A stretch of 64,000 nt of DNA from Acidobacteria bacterium Ga0077551 (GTDB lineage: Bacteria; Pseudomonadota; Alphaproteobacteria; Caulobacterales; Hyphomonadaceae). The notes under the pieces were generated by a model that ran no database searches, was not told the origin of the DNA, and saw only the letters and a list, made by a program, of their open reading frames with translations. Position 1 is the stretch's first letter, and every line of letters begins with the position of its first letter. Both the position numbers and the translations under genes were made by a program. Shown here one piece after another: positions 24,046 through 33,570 of the stretch. The DNA lies in contig LNFC01000014.1 in assembly GCA_001464545.1 (NCBI GenBank), positions 186,001-250,000 on the forward strand. The letters run 5' to 3'.

Positions 24046-24783
24046 ATGAAAGAGCTCGCACGGCGCGAAGGCGCGTTTGGAACGATCCGCATTCTGGAGC
24101 AGAAAGCCGACAAGGCCCGGCTCTACGTGATCGGCGAGACGGTGCAGACGAAGGTCGACCGTCACGGCGTCAGCGTTTCTGGCTATGTCCACGCCATAGA
24201 GCTCCTGGTGCGCAGCGCTGAAAACATCCTGATGATTGGCGGCGGCGGGGGCGCGCTTGCGACAATGCTGGCGCGGGCGGGAAAGACCGTGACCGTGGTG
24301 GATATCGAACCGGAAGCCGAAGACCTCGCGCGGCGCTATTTCTGGCTCGACCCGGACGTCCGGTGGGTCACGGCGGACGCCATCCAGTTCGCCAAATCCG
24401 GGCCCCACGCGTTTGATGCGGTTGTGGTCGACGCGTGTGATGGGCTCGGGATCGTCAAACCGTTTGACGATCCCGGCACCCTCAACTGGCTACTGGACCA
24501 AACAAGCCCCGCCGGTTCCCTGGTCGTCAACCTCGCGCGCAATGACGATCTGCCCACGAACGGAAAAGCCCTGGCGCGGGAGCTTGCGCATCGCGGCCTG
24601 TCGGCCACCCTGTACAGCGCGCGGGAAGGTGAGGAAGGCAACGAGGTCCTGCATATCCGCAGATCGGGCGGCACTCGCAACCTCGTGGTCGCAGACCTCG
24701 GCAAGCGATCACCCGAGGCGCAGATATTCCTGACGTCCCTGGAGGCGTACACGCCGCGCCGCGCAAAGGTGGAGACTCTTTGA
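24046..24783 (+). CDS. Spermidine synthase-like SAM-binding protein
   Basis: 245 residues, Rossmann methyltransferase fold: glycine loop MIGGGGGALATMLA (~residues 65-78), acidic VVDIEPE after strand 2, and DAVVVDACDG where aminopropyltransferases have DxxxxDxxD-like chemistry. The N-terminal beta domain of true spermidine synthases is short here. Such proteins are often annotated spermidine synthase-like or fused-MFS without proof. Function could be aminopropyl or methyl transfer. It lies 115 bp beyond the efflux fossil. Confidence 0.7.
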   Translation: MKELARREGAFGTIRILEQKADKARLYVIGETVQTKVDRHGVSVSGYVHAIELLVRSAENILMIGGGGGALATMLARAGKTVTVVDIEPEAEDLARRYFWLDPDVRWVTADAIQFAKSGPHAFDAVVVDACDGLGIVKPFDDPGTLNWLLDQTSPAGSLVVNLARNDDLPTNGKALARELAHRGLSATLYSAREGEEGNEVLHIRRSGGTRNLVVADLGKRSPEAQIFLTSLEAYTPRRAKVETL

Positions 24784-24926
24784 GGCGATGCCGGCGGTGA
24801 ATGTGGCCGAGTTCGCCAGCCGCGGCGCGACGCCGCCCTTGCGGACCGGCAATCTCGATAAAGTCTTGGTTTTAATGCTTTTTGTGAACGTCTAAAGATG
24901 TCCGAACATGCACCCGTTCAGGTGGA

Positions 24927-25011
24927 TGGTGCGCTGAAGAGGACTCGAACCTCCACGCCTTGCAGCGCTAGCACCTGAAGCTAGTGCGTCTACCAATTCC
25001 GCCATCAGCGC
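24927..25011 (-). tRNA. tRNA-Leu (anticodon CAG)
   Basis: 85 nt with encoded CCA. Acceptor stem GCGCTGA pairs with TCAGCGC, discriminator A. Anticodon stem CTAGC/GCTAG encloses loop TTCAGGT, giving CAG. A long variable arm and T-arm GGTTCGAGTCC are present, all as in leucine tRNAs. Confidence 0.95.
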
Positions 25012-25126
25012 ACGGGGTAGGAGGGGGGTATTAAGGGTGGGGGCAGCGAAGGTCAACGGGAAATCTGCCGCGGCTGCCCGCATCCCGAGGCCGGCGGGGC
25101 CGCCCCTGCCCCGCCCCTCGCGCCGG

Positions 25127-26092
25127 CTACCGGCTGACCTTCGCGCGGGCCGTCTCGAACTGCGCCATGATGTTCTTCACCAGCTGGTCGCAGGTCGGAA
25201 TGTCATGGATCAGCGCCTGGCTCTGGCCGGTGGTCCAGATGCCATCGTCCATGTGGCCATCGCGCAGCACGTTCTCGCGTCCACGCACGCCCGCCATCAG
25301 TTCCTTGACGTCTGCAAAGGTCTTCGTCGGATCGCGCTGGATCTCGGCGACCTGGCTCGCGACGCGGTTCTTCGCCACCCGCGCCGTGTTGCGCAGCGTG
25401 CGGCCGACGAGCACCGTATCCAGCTCGTTGTTCTCGACGATCTGCTTCTTCACGTTCTCGTGGATCTTGGCTTCCACGGTTGCGCAGAAACGCGTGCCCA
25501 TGTTGACGCCTTCCGCCCCGAGCGCGAGCGCGGCCAGCAGCCCGCGGCCGTCCGCCATGCCGCCCGAAGCCACGACGGGCACGTTGACGGCGTCGACAGT
25601 TGCAGGGAGCAGCACGATCAGGCCCACATCATCCTCACCCGGATGACCCGCGCACTCGAAACCGTCGATCGAGATCACGTCGACACCCTTTGCCACGGCG
25701 GAGACCGAGTGGCGCACAGATGTGCATTTGTGGATGACCTTCACGCCATGCTCCTTGAAGCGCGGCAGGTGATCAGTCGGCGCGCGACCGGCCGTCTCGA
25801 CAATCTTGATGCCGGACGCGATGATCGCTTCGCGATATTCATCATACGGAATGGGATTGATCGAGGGCAGCAGCGTGAGGTTCACACCGAACGGCTTGGA
25901 CGTCAGCTGCTTGGTCTTCTCGATCTCGTCGAGCAGTTCCTTGCCCGACTTGAACATGTGGGCGGTGATGAAGCCGAGCGCGCCCGCATTCGCCACAGCC
26001 GCGACGAGCTCGCCGTAGCCGACGCCCGTCATGCCGCCCATCAGGATCGGCGTCTCGACGCCAAACATTTCCGTGATCCGTGTCGCCACCAT
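25127..26092 (-). CDS. Nitronate monooxygenase (2-nitropropane dioxygenase family)
   Basis: 321 residues from the ATG at 26092; the upstream frame to 26260 is not homologous. FMN-binding TIM barrel with N-terminal TPILMGGMTGVGYGELVAAV, central GVDVISIDGFECAGHPGEDD (catalytic-type His) and VPVVASGGMADGRGLLAALALGAEGV near the phosphate site. Oxidises alkyl nitronates; many relatives are called by family only. Single gene next to tRNA-Leu. Confidence 0.87.
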   Translation of the reverse strand: MVATRITEMFGVETPILMGGMTGVGYGELVAAVANAGALGFITAHMFKSGKELLDEIEKTKQLTSKPFGVNLTLLPSINPIPYDEYREAIIASGIKIVETAGRAPTDHLPRFKEHGVKVIHKCTSVRHSVSAVAKGVDVISIDGFECAGHPGEDDVGLIVLLPATVDAVNVPVVASGGMADGRGLLAALALGAEGVNMGTRFCATVEAKIHENVKKQIVENNELDTVLVGRTLRNTARVAKNRVASQVAEIQRDPTKTFADVKELMAGVRGRENVLRDGHMDDGIWTTGQSQALIHDIPTCDQLVKNIMAQFETARAKVSR

Positions 26093-26290
26093 GTCATCTA
26101 TCTCCCTGTGACCAGGCGCGCGAAATCCGCCGCCCGTGCCGTTATCCGTCTTGAATAAGGGAAAGATGACACAGGCGCGCCCCGGCTTGAAAGGGGTCAC
26201 CTTGCGGAAATGGCAACGCGTCCAGTTGCGCCACACCCGCAGAGGCGCGTGCGGGGACAAACGGTTCAGCGGCGAGCAAGCTGCCGGGCT

Positions 26291-26689
26291 CTACAGCAAC
26301 CCGAGCACGATCGACTGCATCTGGCGCATCGCCTTGCCCGGATCACGGATCAACGTGTAGCCCAGCAGGAGCGCCGCAAGGACAAGGGCGACGGGGTGTT
26401 TCCGGATCGCCGACATGGCGGCGTCCATGGGCAGACCCGCGATCATGCCGGCAGCAGCCGATTTTGCCTCTTCGGTTTCGGCCGCGACTTCGGCACTGGG
26501 CCTGGAGACAAACCAGAAGGCGATAACCGCCAGCGCCAGCAACGTGGCCGCCGCCGCGCTCAGGCCCCCAACCGTCCCCAACCGGTCGATCAGTGCGATG
26601 GTGAGCGCCTGGCAGGCAAGCACGAAAGCGCCGAGGCCCAACAGGGCCCCGGCGATCGCAGCGAATACACGGAATGTTATCGCTGACAC
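26291..26689 (-). CDS. Small membrane protein, YqjE/holin-X-like
   Basis: 132 residues starting with GTG at 26689. Three hydrophobic helices: AAIAGALLGLGAFVLACQAL, LSAAAATLLALAVIAFWFVS and PVALVLAALLLGYTLI. It follows a DUF883 gene by 4 bp, the arrangement of yqjD-yqjE style stress membrane operons. No catalytic motif. Expected to be co-expressed with DUF883 from the promoter at 27012-27037. Confidence 0.65.
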   Translation of the reverse strand: MSAITFRVFAAIAGALLGLGAFVLACQALTIALIDRLGTVGGLSAAAATLLALAVIAFWFVSRPSAEVAAETEEAKSAAAGMIAGLPMDAAMSAIRKHPVALVLAALLLGYTLIRDPGKAMRQMQSIVLGLL

Positions 26690-26693
26690 GTGG

Positions 26694-26975
26694 TTACTTC
26701 CGCAGAAGGGCGATCAGAATACCGGCGCCGAACGCAATGCCCACCGCAGCAAGGGGATTTTCCTTGATGTGGGTCACGATCATTTCGCGAGCTTCCTTGG
26801 CCTGAACGCCGGCCACTTCAGCAAGTTGCTTGCCCTTTTCGAGGGCGGCGTCGGCCTTGTCGGCCGCGCTTTCGGCCATGTCCGACGCCTTGTGGGCAGC
26901 TTCGTGGGCGAACGAGGTTTTTTCTCCTCCCTGTTTCGTACGGCTGCCTGGCATCTGCGTTGTGGTATCACTCAT
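26694..26975 (-). CDS. DUF883 (YqjD/ElaB-like) membrane-anchored stress protein
   Basis: 93 residues from the ATG at 26975. A charged, amphipathic helix (ASDMAESAADKADAALEKGK) is followed by HIKENPLAAVGIAFGAGILIALL, a C-terminal membrane anchor typical of DUF883/ElaB/YqjD proteins, which bind ribosomes at the inner membrane in stationary phase in E. coli. First gene of a two-gene operon with an EcfG-type promoter 37 bp upstream. Confidence 0.82.
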   Translation of the reverse strand: MSDTTTQMPGSRTKQGGEKTSFAHEAAHKASDMAESAADKADAALEKGKQLAEVAGVQAKEAREMIVTHIKENPLAAVGIAFGAGILIALLRK

Positions 26976-27011
26976 TGTACACTCCATGATTTCTGTTGAA
27001 CGTCACTCTTG

Positions 27012-27037
27012 AACGCAGGACGCGCGCGGATGTTCCC
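27012..27037 (-). promoter_or_regulatory. EcfG (general stress response) promoter before DUF883
   Basis: On the minus strand GGGAAC at 27037-27032, 16 bp, then CGTT at 27015-27012. This matches the alphaproteobacterial sigma-EcfG consensus GGAAC-N16/17-CGTT, 37 bp before the start codon. DUF883-type genes are plausible members of that regulon. Confidence 0.65.
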
Positions 27038-27192
27038 GCCGGCACGCATGAAATATTATGCAGTTTACGGATGGTTTTGCGTCGACCCTTTCGCCGCAGT
27101 GTACGAAGCGTGCCTCCGGAGGTATGACAACTTCAGGCAAGGCTGGTAAAATCGACGGACCCGGCTCCTGACATTTGTACGGAATAGACGCG

Positions 27193-27894
27193 ATGAGCCG
27201 CCTCAAGCTGCATGCCGAACGTCACGCCTTTGAACGGATTGGATGGCTGAGGGCCGCCGTGCTTGGCGCGAATGACGGGATCGTGTCCACCGCCAGCCTC
27301 ATTCTCGGCGTCGCGGCGGCTGAAGCCTCGCGCGGCTCAGTGCTCACGGCGGGCATTGCCGCGCTCGTCGGCGGGTCGATGTCGATGGCAGCCGGCGAAT
27401 ATGTATCGGTCAGCTCACAGTCCGACACCGAGAAGGCCGACATGGAGCGCGAGAAGGGCGAACTCAGGGACGATCCCGAGGGAGAGCTCGAAGAGCTTAT
27501 CGGCATCTACGCCGCACGCGGGCTCGACCCGGCGCTCGCCCGCGAGGTCGCCTTGCAGCTGATGGCGAAAGATTCGCTGAAAGCGCACCTGCGCGACGAG
27601 CTTGGCATTTCCGACACGCACGCGGCCAAGCCGGTCCAGGCGGCGTTCACCTCGGCTGGGACCTTTGCGGTCGGGGCTGCCCTGCCCTTGCTGATCGCCG
27701 CGCTGGTGCCCCTGTCGTCGTTGGTGCTCGCGGTATCGGCCTCCACGATCTTGTTTCTGGCCCTGCTGGGGGCAGCGGGGGCGCGCACGGGCGGCGCAAA
27801 GATGGGCGCAGCGGTGTTGCGTGTCGTCTTCTGGGGCGCGCTCGCCATGGGCATCACCATGTTGATCGGAAAGCTGACCGGTACGGTGGTCTGA
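27193..27894 (+). CDS. VIT1/CCC1-family iron/manganese transporter
   Basis: 233 residues from the ATG at 27193. Conserved VIT motifs: LRAAVLGANDGIVSTASLILGVAAA at the first helix, GGSMSMAAGEYVSVSSQSDTEKAD, and three C-terminal helices. A cytoplasmic loop with EDP-like acidic residues lies between helices 2 and 3. Members export or sequester Fe2+/Mn2+. Divergent from the DUF883 operon; followed by a terminator. Confidence 0.88.
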   Translation: MSRLKLHAERHAFERIGWLRAAVLGANDGIVSTASLILGVAAAEASRGSVLTAGIAALVGGSMSMAAGEYVSVSSQSDTEKADMEREKGELRDDPEGELEELIGIYAARGLDPALAREVALQLMAKDSLKAHLRDELGISDTHAAKPVQAAFTSAGTFAVGAALPLLIAALVPLSSLVLAVSASTILFLALLGAAGARTGGAKMGAAVLRVVFWGALAMGITMLIGKLTGTVV

Positions 27895-27907
27895 CCCCCA
27901 AACGCGA

Positions 27908-27932
27908 AAACGCCCGGCAGGGCCGGGCGTTT
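27908..27932 (+). terminator. Intrinsic terminator after the VIT gene
   Basis: 11-bp perfect stem AAACGCCCGGC/GCCGGGCGTTT with AGG loop. The T-run is short (TTT), so strength is moderate. Confidence 0.7.
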
Positions 27933-27964
27933 CAGTCGCGGATAGTTCCGAGACAAGTCCAGAG

Positions 27965-28041
27965 TGGCGCGAGTGACGGGACTTGAACCCGCGACCTCCG
28001 GCGTGACAGGCCGGCACTCTAACCGACTGAGCTACACCCGC
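27965..28041 (-). tRNA. tRNA-Asp (anticodon GTC)
   Basis: 77 nt with encoded CCA. Acceptor GCGGGTG pairs with CACTCGC (one G-U), discriminator G. Anticodon arm CCGGC-CTGTCAC-GCCGG gives GTC. T loop TTCGAGT. Confidence 0.96.
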
Positions 28042-28229
28042 GCATTTTCTGGCCGCCCCTTCGAGCGAAGCGCCTCTCTAATCGCGCCTGCCTGCCGGGT
28101 CAAGCGGTCCTGATGGCTGCCCTGTGTTACCCCGAAAAAGGCCAGTTCCTGCCATTTGCCCTTCAGCTGCCATTCAAGGGACATAGTATCTGGTCATCTG
28201 ATAACGAGACCCATAGACGGATTCGGAAC

Positions 28230-31049
28230 ATGAAGCGTATCGCCCTGATTGCAGGTGGAATTTTTGTGCTTTTGATCGGTGTGGCACTGGCTGTGCCATT
28301 CCTGATTCCGAAATCCGTTTACCGTGCCCAGATCGAACGGGCGGCGGGTGACGCACTGCAGCGCAAGGTCACGCTCGACGGCCAGGTCCGCCTCTCGCTG
28401 TTCCCCCGCATTGCGGCCAGTGTCGGCGGCATGAAAGTCGCCAATCCGGAAGGGTTCGAGGGCGCCTACATGATCGAAGCAGGCGAGTTGCGCGGCGCGG
28501 TCAAATGGGCCCCGCTCCTGTTCGGCCAGCGAGTCGAAGTGCATGAGCTGGCCTTCGTCGATGCGTCCGTGTCGCTACAGAGAAAGGCGGATGGCACCAC
28601 CAACTGGGTGCTCGAGGACAAGGCGCCGTCCGAAGGCCCGGCTGCGGAGGGCGGCGGCTTTAACGGCGCCGTGGAGCATCTGCGCCTCGAGAACGCGAGC
28701 CTCACCTACCAGGACGATCAGGCCGGCGCGCGCTACGAGCTGCGCGAACTGGATCTCACCGCAGCCATGACGGCGCTGGACGAGCCCTTCGAACTCGACG
28801 CGAAAGGCTTCTTCCAGAGCCACCGGTTCGACATCCGCGCCAATCTCGACTCGCTCGAAGCTGCGACCACCGGTCAGCCCGCGACGCTCGAAGCGACGCT
28901 CGGCACCGACTTCGTCAAGGCCCGCTACGATGGCGGCATCACGCTCGGCGCCGTGCCCACGCTGGACGGCACGTTCTCGGCCAGCTCTGAATCCGTCAGC
29001 TCGCTGCTCGACTATGCCAACGTCGAAGTGCCGTTCGACCTTGCCAAGCTCGGCAAGATCAACGCCGAGGGCGATGTCTCCGGCGCGCTCGACACGCTGG
29101 CGATCAACGTCAAGAAATTCACCCAGTCATCCGAACTCGCGAAGACCGGCTTCACCGGCAAGATCAAACTGGGCCCTGAACCAGTTATCACCGGCAACTT
29201 CACCTTCGACGCGCCAAAGATCGACGCCCTGACGAAGTTCGCGGGCCTCAAGCTGCCGGTTAACGTCGCCCCGCTCGGCGCGCTCGACATCGAAGGCAAG
29301 CTCAGCGGCAAGCTGGCAGAGCCGGCTCTCGATTTCGAGAGATTGAAAGTCAAAGGCCCGCTCATAAACGCCAACTATGTCGGCGGCGTTGCGCTCGGCG
29401 CCGTGCCCCAACTCAATGGCAAGCTCACGTTCGATACGCCCAAGGCCGGTGAACTGGCGAAGCAGCTGAACGTCGAACTGCCCGCCGCTGCAGCTCTGGA
29501 GAAAGTGAATTTCAGCGGCAACCTGTCCGGCGCGGTCGATGCGCTGCAGCTCACCGCGATCGACTTCAAGCATGACGGCGACCTGCTGCAAGCGACCTAC
29601 ACCGGCGACGTCGCGCTGGCTGAACCTGGCACGCTGCAAGGCAAGCTGACCGCCTCCAGCGAACAGCTGCGCGCCCTTCTCGCGGCGGCTGATATCGAAC
29701 TCGCGCCAGGCTCCACGATGCAGACCTTCTCGGCGACGAGTGATGTCAGTGGCACCTTCACGAACATCGCCCTTGCGGCGCTGGACCTGAAACTCGACGC
29801 GATCACGGCCAAGGGGAATGCCGGCATCGATCTGACCGGCCCCAAGCCGCGCCTTACCGGCAAGCTGAACATGGGTTCGCTGGACCTTTCGCCCTTCCTC
29901 GCACCGGCCGACCAGAAGCCGCAGGCTGCCAAACCGCTGGAAGCCTGGAGCAAGGACAAGCTGGATCTCGCAGGCCTGTCGGCTGCCAACGCGGATCTCC
30001 AGCTGACCACCACGCAGATCACACTTGGCAGCGTGAAGCTGACCGATGCGGCGCTCACGGCGCAACTGGTGGATGGCAAGCTCGCGGCTGACCTTTCGAA
30101 GTTCAAGGCCTTCGGCGGAAACTGGGAAGGCCGGATGACGGTCGATGCGGCGTCCGCAGTTCCCGCTGTCTCTTTCGCCATGCAGGGTGACAGTGTCGCC
30201 ATGTCGAACCTACTCGGCACACTGGCCGGGTTCGACAAGCTCGCCGGTACCGGCGCTTTCAAGATCGACGCGACCACGCGCGGCGACTCCTTCGATGCCC
30301 TGGTGCGCGGCCTCAACGGCGAAGTCTCCACAAACCTCAGCGAAGGCGCCCTCAAGGGCATCAACGTCACGCAGCTCGTCCGCAGCGCCCAGTCGCTGCA
30401 GCAGGCCTTCGCCACCGGCAAGCTGAACACGCTCGACTTTCGCAATGTGCTCTCGCCCACGGCGGAGACGGACTTCACCAAGTTCGACAGCGTGCTGAAG
30501 ATCGAGAATGGCGTCGCGAATGTTGACCTGCTCAAACTCATCAGCCCTGCTCTCGGCATCGATGGCACGGGCAGCATCGACATCGGCGGCCAGAAGCTCG
30601 ACCTCCGCCTCGCCACCGCCATCGACAAGAAGGGTCAGGGCGCCGGCGCCGTGGTTCAGCTGAACGGTATTCCCGTGCCTGTCCGTCTCTCGGGCAGCTG
30701 GGACAAGCTCAAGGTCACGCCGGACTTCTCGGGCGTTCAGGCGGCGCTTGAAGCCGAACTGAAAGGCAAGTTGCTGGACGGGATCACCGGTGGGACCGGA
30801 AGCTCAACCTCGGACATCATCGGCGGAGTAATTGGCGGCCAGCCCAAGACCGGCACCACACCTGCCGTGCCCGCGACCGGGGAAACGACACCGCCCGCAG
30901 AGGCGGTACCGCCCAGGTCGACCGAGGAACAACTCGAGGACGCGGCCGAGAAAGCGGCGCGCGACGCTCTCGGGGGACTCTTTGGTCGCAAACGCCCGGC
31001 TACGCCCGAGCCTGAGCCCGAAGCCGAACCGGAAGACGCAACGCCCTGA
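28230..31049 (+). CDS. AsmA-family protein
   Basis: 939 residues from the ATG at 28230. One N-terminal membrane helix (RIALIAGGIFVLLIGVALAV) then IPKSVYRAQIERAAGDALQRKV, the AsmA start signature. The long middle consists of repeated beta-rich units with recurring phrases of the type FSGNLSGAVDALQLT and a C-terminal AsmA_2-like region (LVRSAQSLQQAFATGKLNTL). It ends in a Pro/Glu-rich tail. AsmA-like proteins span the periplasm and help move phospholipid or maintain the outer membrane. Monocistronic; convergent with the GGDEF/EAL gene at a 6-bp gap. Confidence 0.9.
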   Translation: MKRIALIAGGIFVLLIGVALAVPFLIPKSVYRAQIERAAGDALQRKVTLDGQVRLSLFPRIAASVGGMKVANPEGFEGAYMIEAGELRGAVKWAPLLFGQRVEVHELAFVDASVSLQRKADGTTNWVLEDKAPSEGPAAEGGGFNGAVEHLRLENASLTYQDDQAGARYELRELDLTAAMTALDEPFELDAKGFFQSHRFDIRANLDSLEAATTGQPATLEATLGTDFVKARYDGGITLGAVPTLDGTFSASSESVSSLLDYANVEVPFDLAKLGKINAEGDVSGALDTLAINVKKFTQSSELAKTGFTGKIKLGPEPVITGNFTFDAPKIDALTKFAGLKLPVNVAPLGALDIEGKLSGKLAEPALDFERLKVKGPLINANYVGGVALGAVPQLNGKLTFDTPKAGELAKQLNVELPAAAALEKVNFSGNLSGAVDALQLTAIDFKHDGDLLQATYTGDVALAEPGTLQGKLTASSEQLRALLAAADIELAPGSTMQTFSATSDVSGTFTNIALAALDLKLDAITAKGNAGIDLTGPKPRLTGKLNMGSLDLSPFLAPADQKPQAAKPLEAWSKDKLDLAGLSAANADLQLTTTQITLGSVKLTDAALTAQLVDGKLAADLSKFKAFGGNWEGRMTVDAASAVPAVSFAMQGDSVAMSNLLGTLAGFDKLAGTGAFKIDATTRGDSFDALVRGLNGEVSTNLSEGALKGINVTQLVRSAQSLQQAFATGKLNTLDFRNVLSPTAETDFTKFDSVLKIENGVANVDLLKLISPALGIDGTGSIDIGGQKLDLRLATAIDKKGQGAGAVVQLNGIPVPVRLSGSWDKLKVTPDFSGVQAALEAELKGKLLDGITGGTGSSTSDIIGGVIGGQPKTGTTPAVPATGETTPPAEAVPPRSTEEQLEDAAEKAARDALGGLFGRKRPATPEPEPEAEPEDATP

Positions 31050-31055
31050 GGGCGC

Positions 31056-33455
31056 CTAGGCGCGCTTCTCGCCGGTGAATGGCACCACATTGGCGTCCGA
31101 AATCACCTCGGGCTTCTCGATGACGACCCGCGGCAACTCGCCGGGGGCGCGCACGTCGACGACGTGGCCCAGATTATCCAGCGGCTGCGCGCGGCTGATG
31201 AAGAAGCCCTGCAGCTCGTCGCAGCCATGATCGCGCAGGAAGTCTGCCTGGAACAACGTCTCGACGCCCTCGGCCGTGCACCGCATGCCGAGCGACTTCG
31301 CCAGCGTCAGCGTGGCCATCGCGATGGCACGGCTGTCGGGACGGGACTCGATGTCCCTGACGAAGCTCTGATCGATCTTGATCTTGTCGAACGGGAACGA
31401 GCGCAGGTAGCTGAGCGAAGAATAGCCCGTCCCGAAATCGTCCAGCGAGATCTGCACGCCAAGATTCTTGATCTGGTGCAGCCGTTTGAGCGTAAACTCC
31501 GTATCCGTCATCAGCACGGACTCGGTGATCTCGAGTTCCAGTCGGTTCGGCGCGATATTGTTGGCAGCGAGCGCGTTGACGATCGTCGCCACCAACGTCG
31601 CGGAATGGATCTGCAGCGGCGAAATGTTGACCGCCACCTTCACATGATCCGGCAGGCGCGCCGCTTCCGCCAACGCAGCGCGGATCACCCACTCGCCCAT
31701 GCGCGTAATCAGGCCATTGTCCTCGGCGAGTTCGATGAACTCGTCCGGGAACACGAGACCGCGCACCGGATGCTGCCAGCGCAGGAGCGACTCCACACCG
31801 ACGATCTTGTGTGAACGGGCATCGACCAGCGGCTGGAAGAACACGCGCAGCTCGTCATGTTCGATCGCGCGCTCAAGCTCCGCTTCGATCTGAACGCGCG
31901 CCTTGGCCGAGGCCTCCAGCTGCGCCGTGAACATGCTCCACTGCGCCTTGCCGGTCCGTTTGGCATCGTAAAGCGCCAAGTCCGCATGCTTCAGAACTTC
32001 GCGCGGATCGGTCGTGAACGCATCAAACACGCGTACCCCGAACGAGGCCGAGCAATGCGCTGTCGAGCCCCAGATATTGTAAGGCTTGCGCATTACCTCG
32101 GTCAGCCGGCCGAAGAAGGATTCCAGCGCACCGCCTGCCGGGCGCTCGACGATCAGCGCAAACTCGTCGCCGCCAAGGCGCGCCACCATGTCTGTCTTCT
32201 CGGCCATGCTGTTGAGACGTGAGGTCACCTGGCGGAGCAACTCGTCGCCCGCCGGATGGCCCAGCGTGTCGTTCACCCATTTGAAGTTGTCGAGATCGAG
32301 CCAGAGCAGCGCTCGCACCGTGTTGGGCGATTGCGGCTTGCGCATCACCTTCTCGAGATGCTCCTGCATGGTCACCCGGTTGGGCAGGCCTGTCAGGCTG
32401 TCATAGTGCGCCATGTGCGCCATGCGGTCTTCGATCTGCTTCGACTGCGTGATGTCCGCTGCGACACCGCGAAAGCCGCGAAAGTCATGCCCCTCGAAGA
32501 TCGGCTTGCCCGTCAGCGATACCCAGCATTCTTCGCTGGCTTCGTCCTGCACTTTCAGCACGATATCCCGGAAGCCCTGCTGACGGCGCAGGGCCGCTTC
32601 GAGAATCTTGCGCCCCTCGCCCGCCTCGAACAGCGAAGTCAGGAGTGCGCCCGTCTTCATGAAACCGGCAGAGTCGGAATTGGTGTCGAACACCAACGGG
32701 ATCTCTTCGAGAAGGCCGTCCGTGTTCGTCTGCCAGAGCCAGTCCGATGTGCTTTCCTCGAAGTCCCGCAGCAGAAGGCCAATCAGCTGGGTCTGCTCTT
32801 GCACGGCAGCTTCGCTGAGGTGTTGCTCAATGAACTGCAGGTGCGACCAGCGCACTGCAAAGGTCAGCACGCCCAGGTAGACCATCGAGAGAACCGCGAT
32901 CAGCTGGTACGCAGCGCCTGACTGTAACAACATCGAAAGGGCGAAGCCCATGCTGATGGGGATCATGAAGGACAAGGCGGCGCCCGGCAGGCGGGACAAC
33001 AGGAACGTGCCGCCGAACATCATGCCGGCGAGCACAATACCCATGACCATCTGACCCTGCGGATCCGCCGAACGCATCACCAAGAGCGGCGCAACGGCCC
33101 AGAACAAACCGATGATCAGGGCTCCGCGCGACACGGCGTCGACATGCGCCTCCGACAGGTTCCCGTGGACGCTTGCCTTCCGTGTACGGATATGACGGAG
33201 GACGGCCAGACCGGTGATGAAGATGAAGCAGAAACCCCAGATTGCGAGAAGGTTGCCCGCCTGGGAATCGCGGAAAGACTGAAGGACTACCGCCACATTC
33301 AGCAAGTTCGCGAGCAGCATGACAAAGATCATGTTGCTGACAGTGTCGATCTGCTTCTTGCGCAGGCCTGACAGGTATTTGTCCGGCATCGGCAGGTCCC
33401 GAAGGAGCGCGCGCCACGACCCACTTGCCGCCGGCTGAGGGATCTGTTTTTCCAT
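31056..33455 (-). CDS. Membrane GGDEF-EAL protein with PAS domain
   Basis: 799 residues from the ATG at 33455 (GGAGAAA upstream). About six membrane helices in residues ~45-215, a PAS-like segment (SDWLWQTNTDGLLEEIP to GVAADITQSKQ), GGDEF domain with intact LGGDEFAL, and EAL domain with GVESLLRWQHP (E-S-L variant), NISPLQ, ITESVLM and DDFGTGYSSLSYL. Both halves look competent, so it may make and degrade c-di-GMP; the ESL variant occurs in active enzymes. Controls motility/attachment in general. Confidence 0.92.
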   Translation of the reverse strand: MEKQIPQPAASGSWRALLRDLPMPDKYLSGLRKKQIDTVSNMIFVMLLANLLNVAVVLQSFRDSQAGNLLAIWGFCFIFITGLAVLRHIRTRKASVHGNLSEAHVDAVSRGALIIGLFWAVAPLLVMRSADPQGQMVMGIVLAGMMFGGTFLLSRLPGAALSFMIPISMGFALSMLLQSGAAYQLIAVLSMVYLGVLTFAVRWSHLQFIEQHLSEAAVQEQTQLIGLLLRDFEESTSDWLWQTNTDGLLEEIPLVFDTNSDSAGFMKTGALLTSLFEAGEGRKILEAALRRQQGFRDIVLKVQDEASEECWVSLTGKPIFEGHDFRGFRGVAADITQSKQIEDRMAHMAHYDSLTGLPNRVTMQEHLEKVMRKPQSPNTVRALLWLDLDNFKWVNDTLGHPAGDELLRQVTSRLNSMAEKTDMVARLGGDEFALIVERPAGGALESFFGRLTEVMRKPYNIWGSTAHCSASFGVRVFDAFTTDPREVLKHADLALYDAKRTGKAQWSMFTAQLEASAKARVQIEAELERAIEHDELRVFFQPLVDARSHKIVGVESLLRWQHPVRGLVFPDEFIELAEDNGLITRMGEWVIRAALAEAARLPDHVKVAVNISPLQIHSATLVATIVNALAANNIAPNRLELEITESVLMTDTEFTLKRLHQIKNLGVQISLDDFGTGYSSLSYLRSFPFDKIKIDQSFVRDIESRPDSRAIAMATLTLAKSLGMRCTAEGVETLFQADFLRDHGCDELQGFFISRAQPLDNLGHVVDVRAPGELPRVVIEKPEVISDANVVPFTGEKRA

Positions 33456-33570
33456 CCGTGTTTCTCCGGCCCGCTCAAACAGGCGCTCTTCACACCCCGA
33501 GATAGCAGAACAGCGTAAATGTCCCGGAACTGCGCTTTTTGAACTTGCGCAGTTGGCTTTTACCGGTCGT

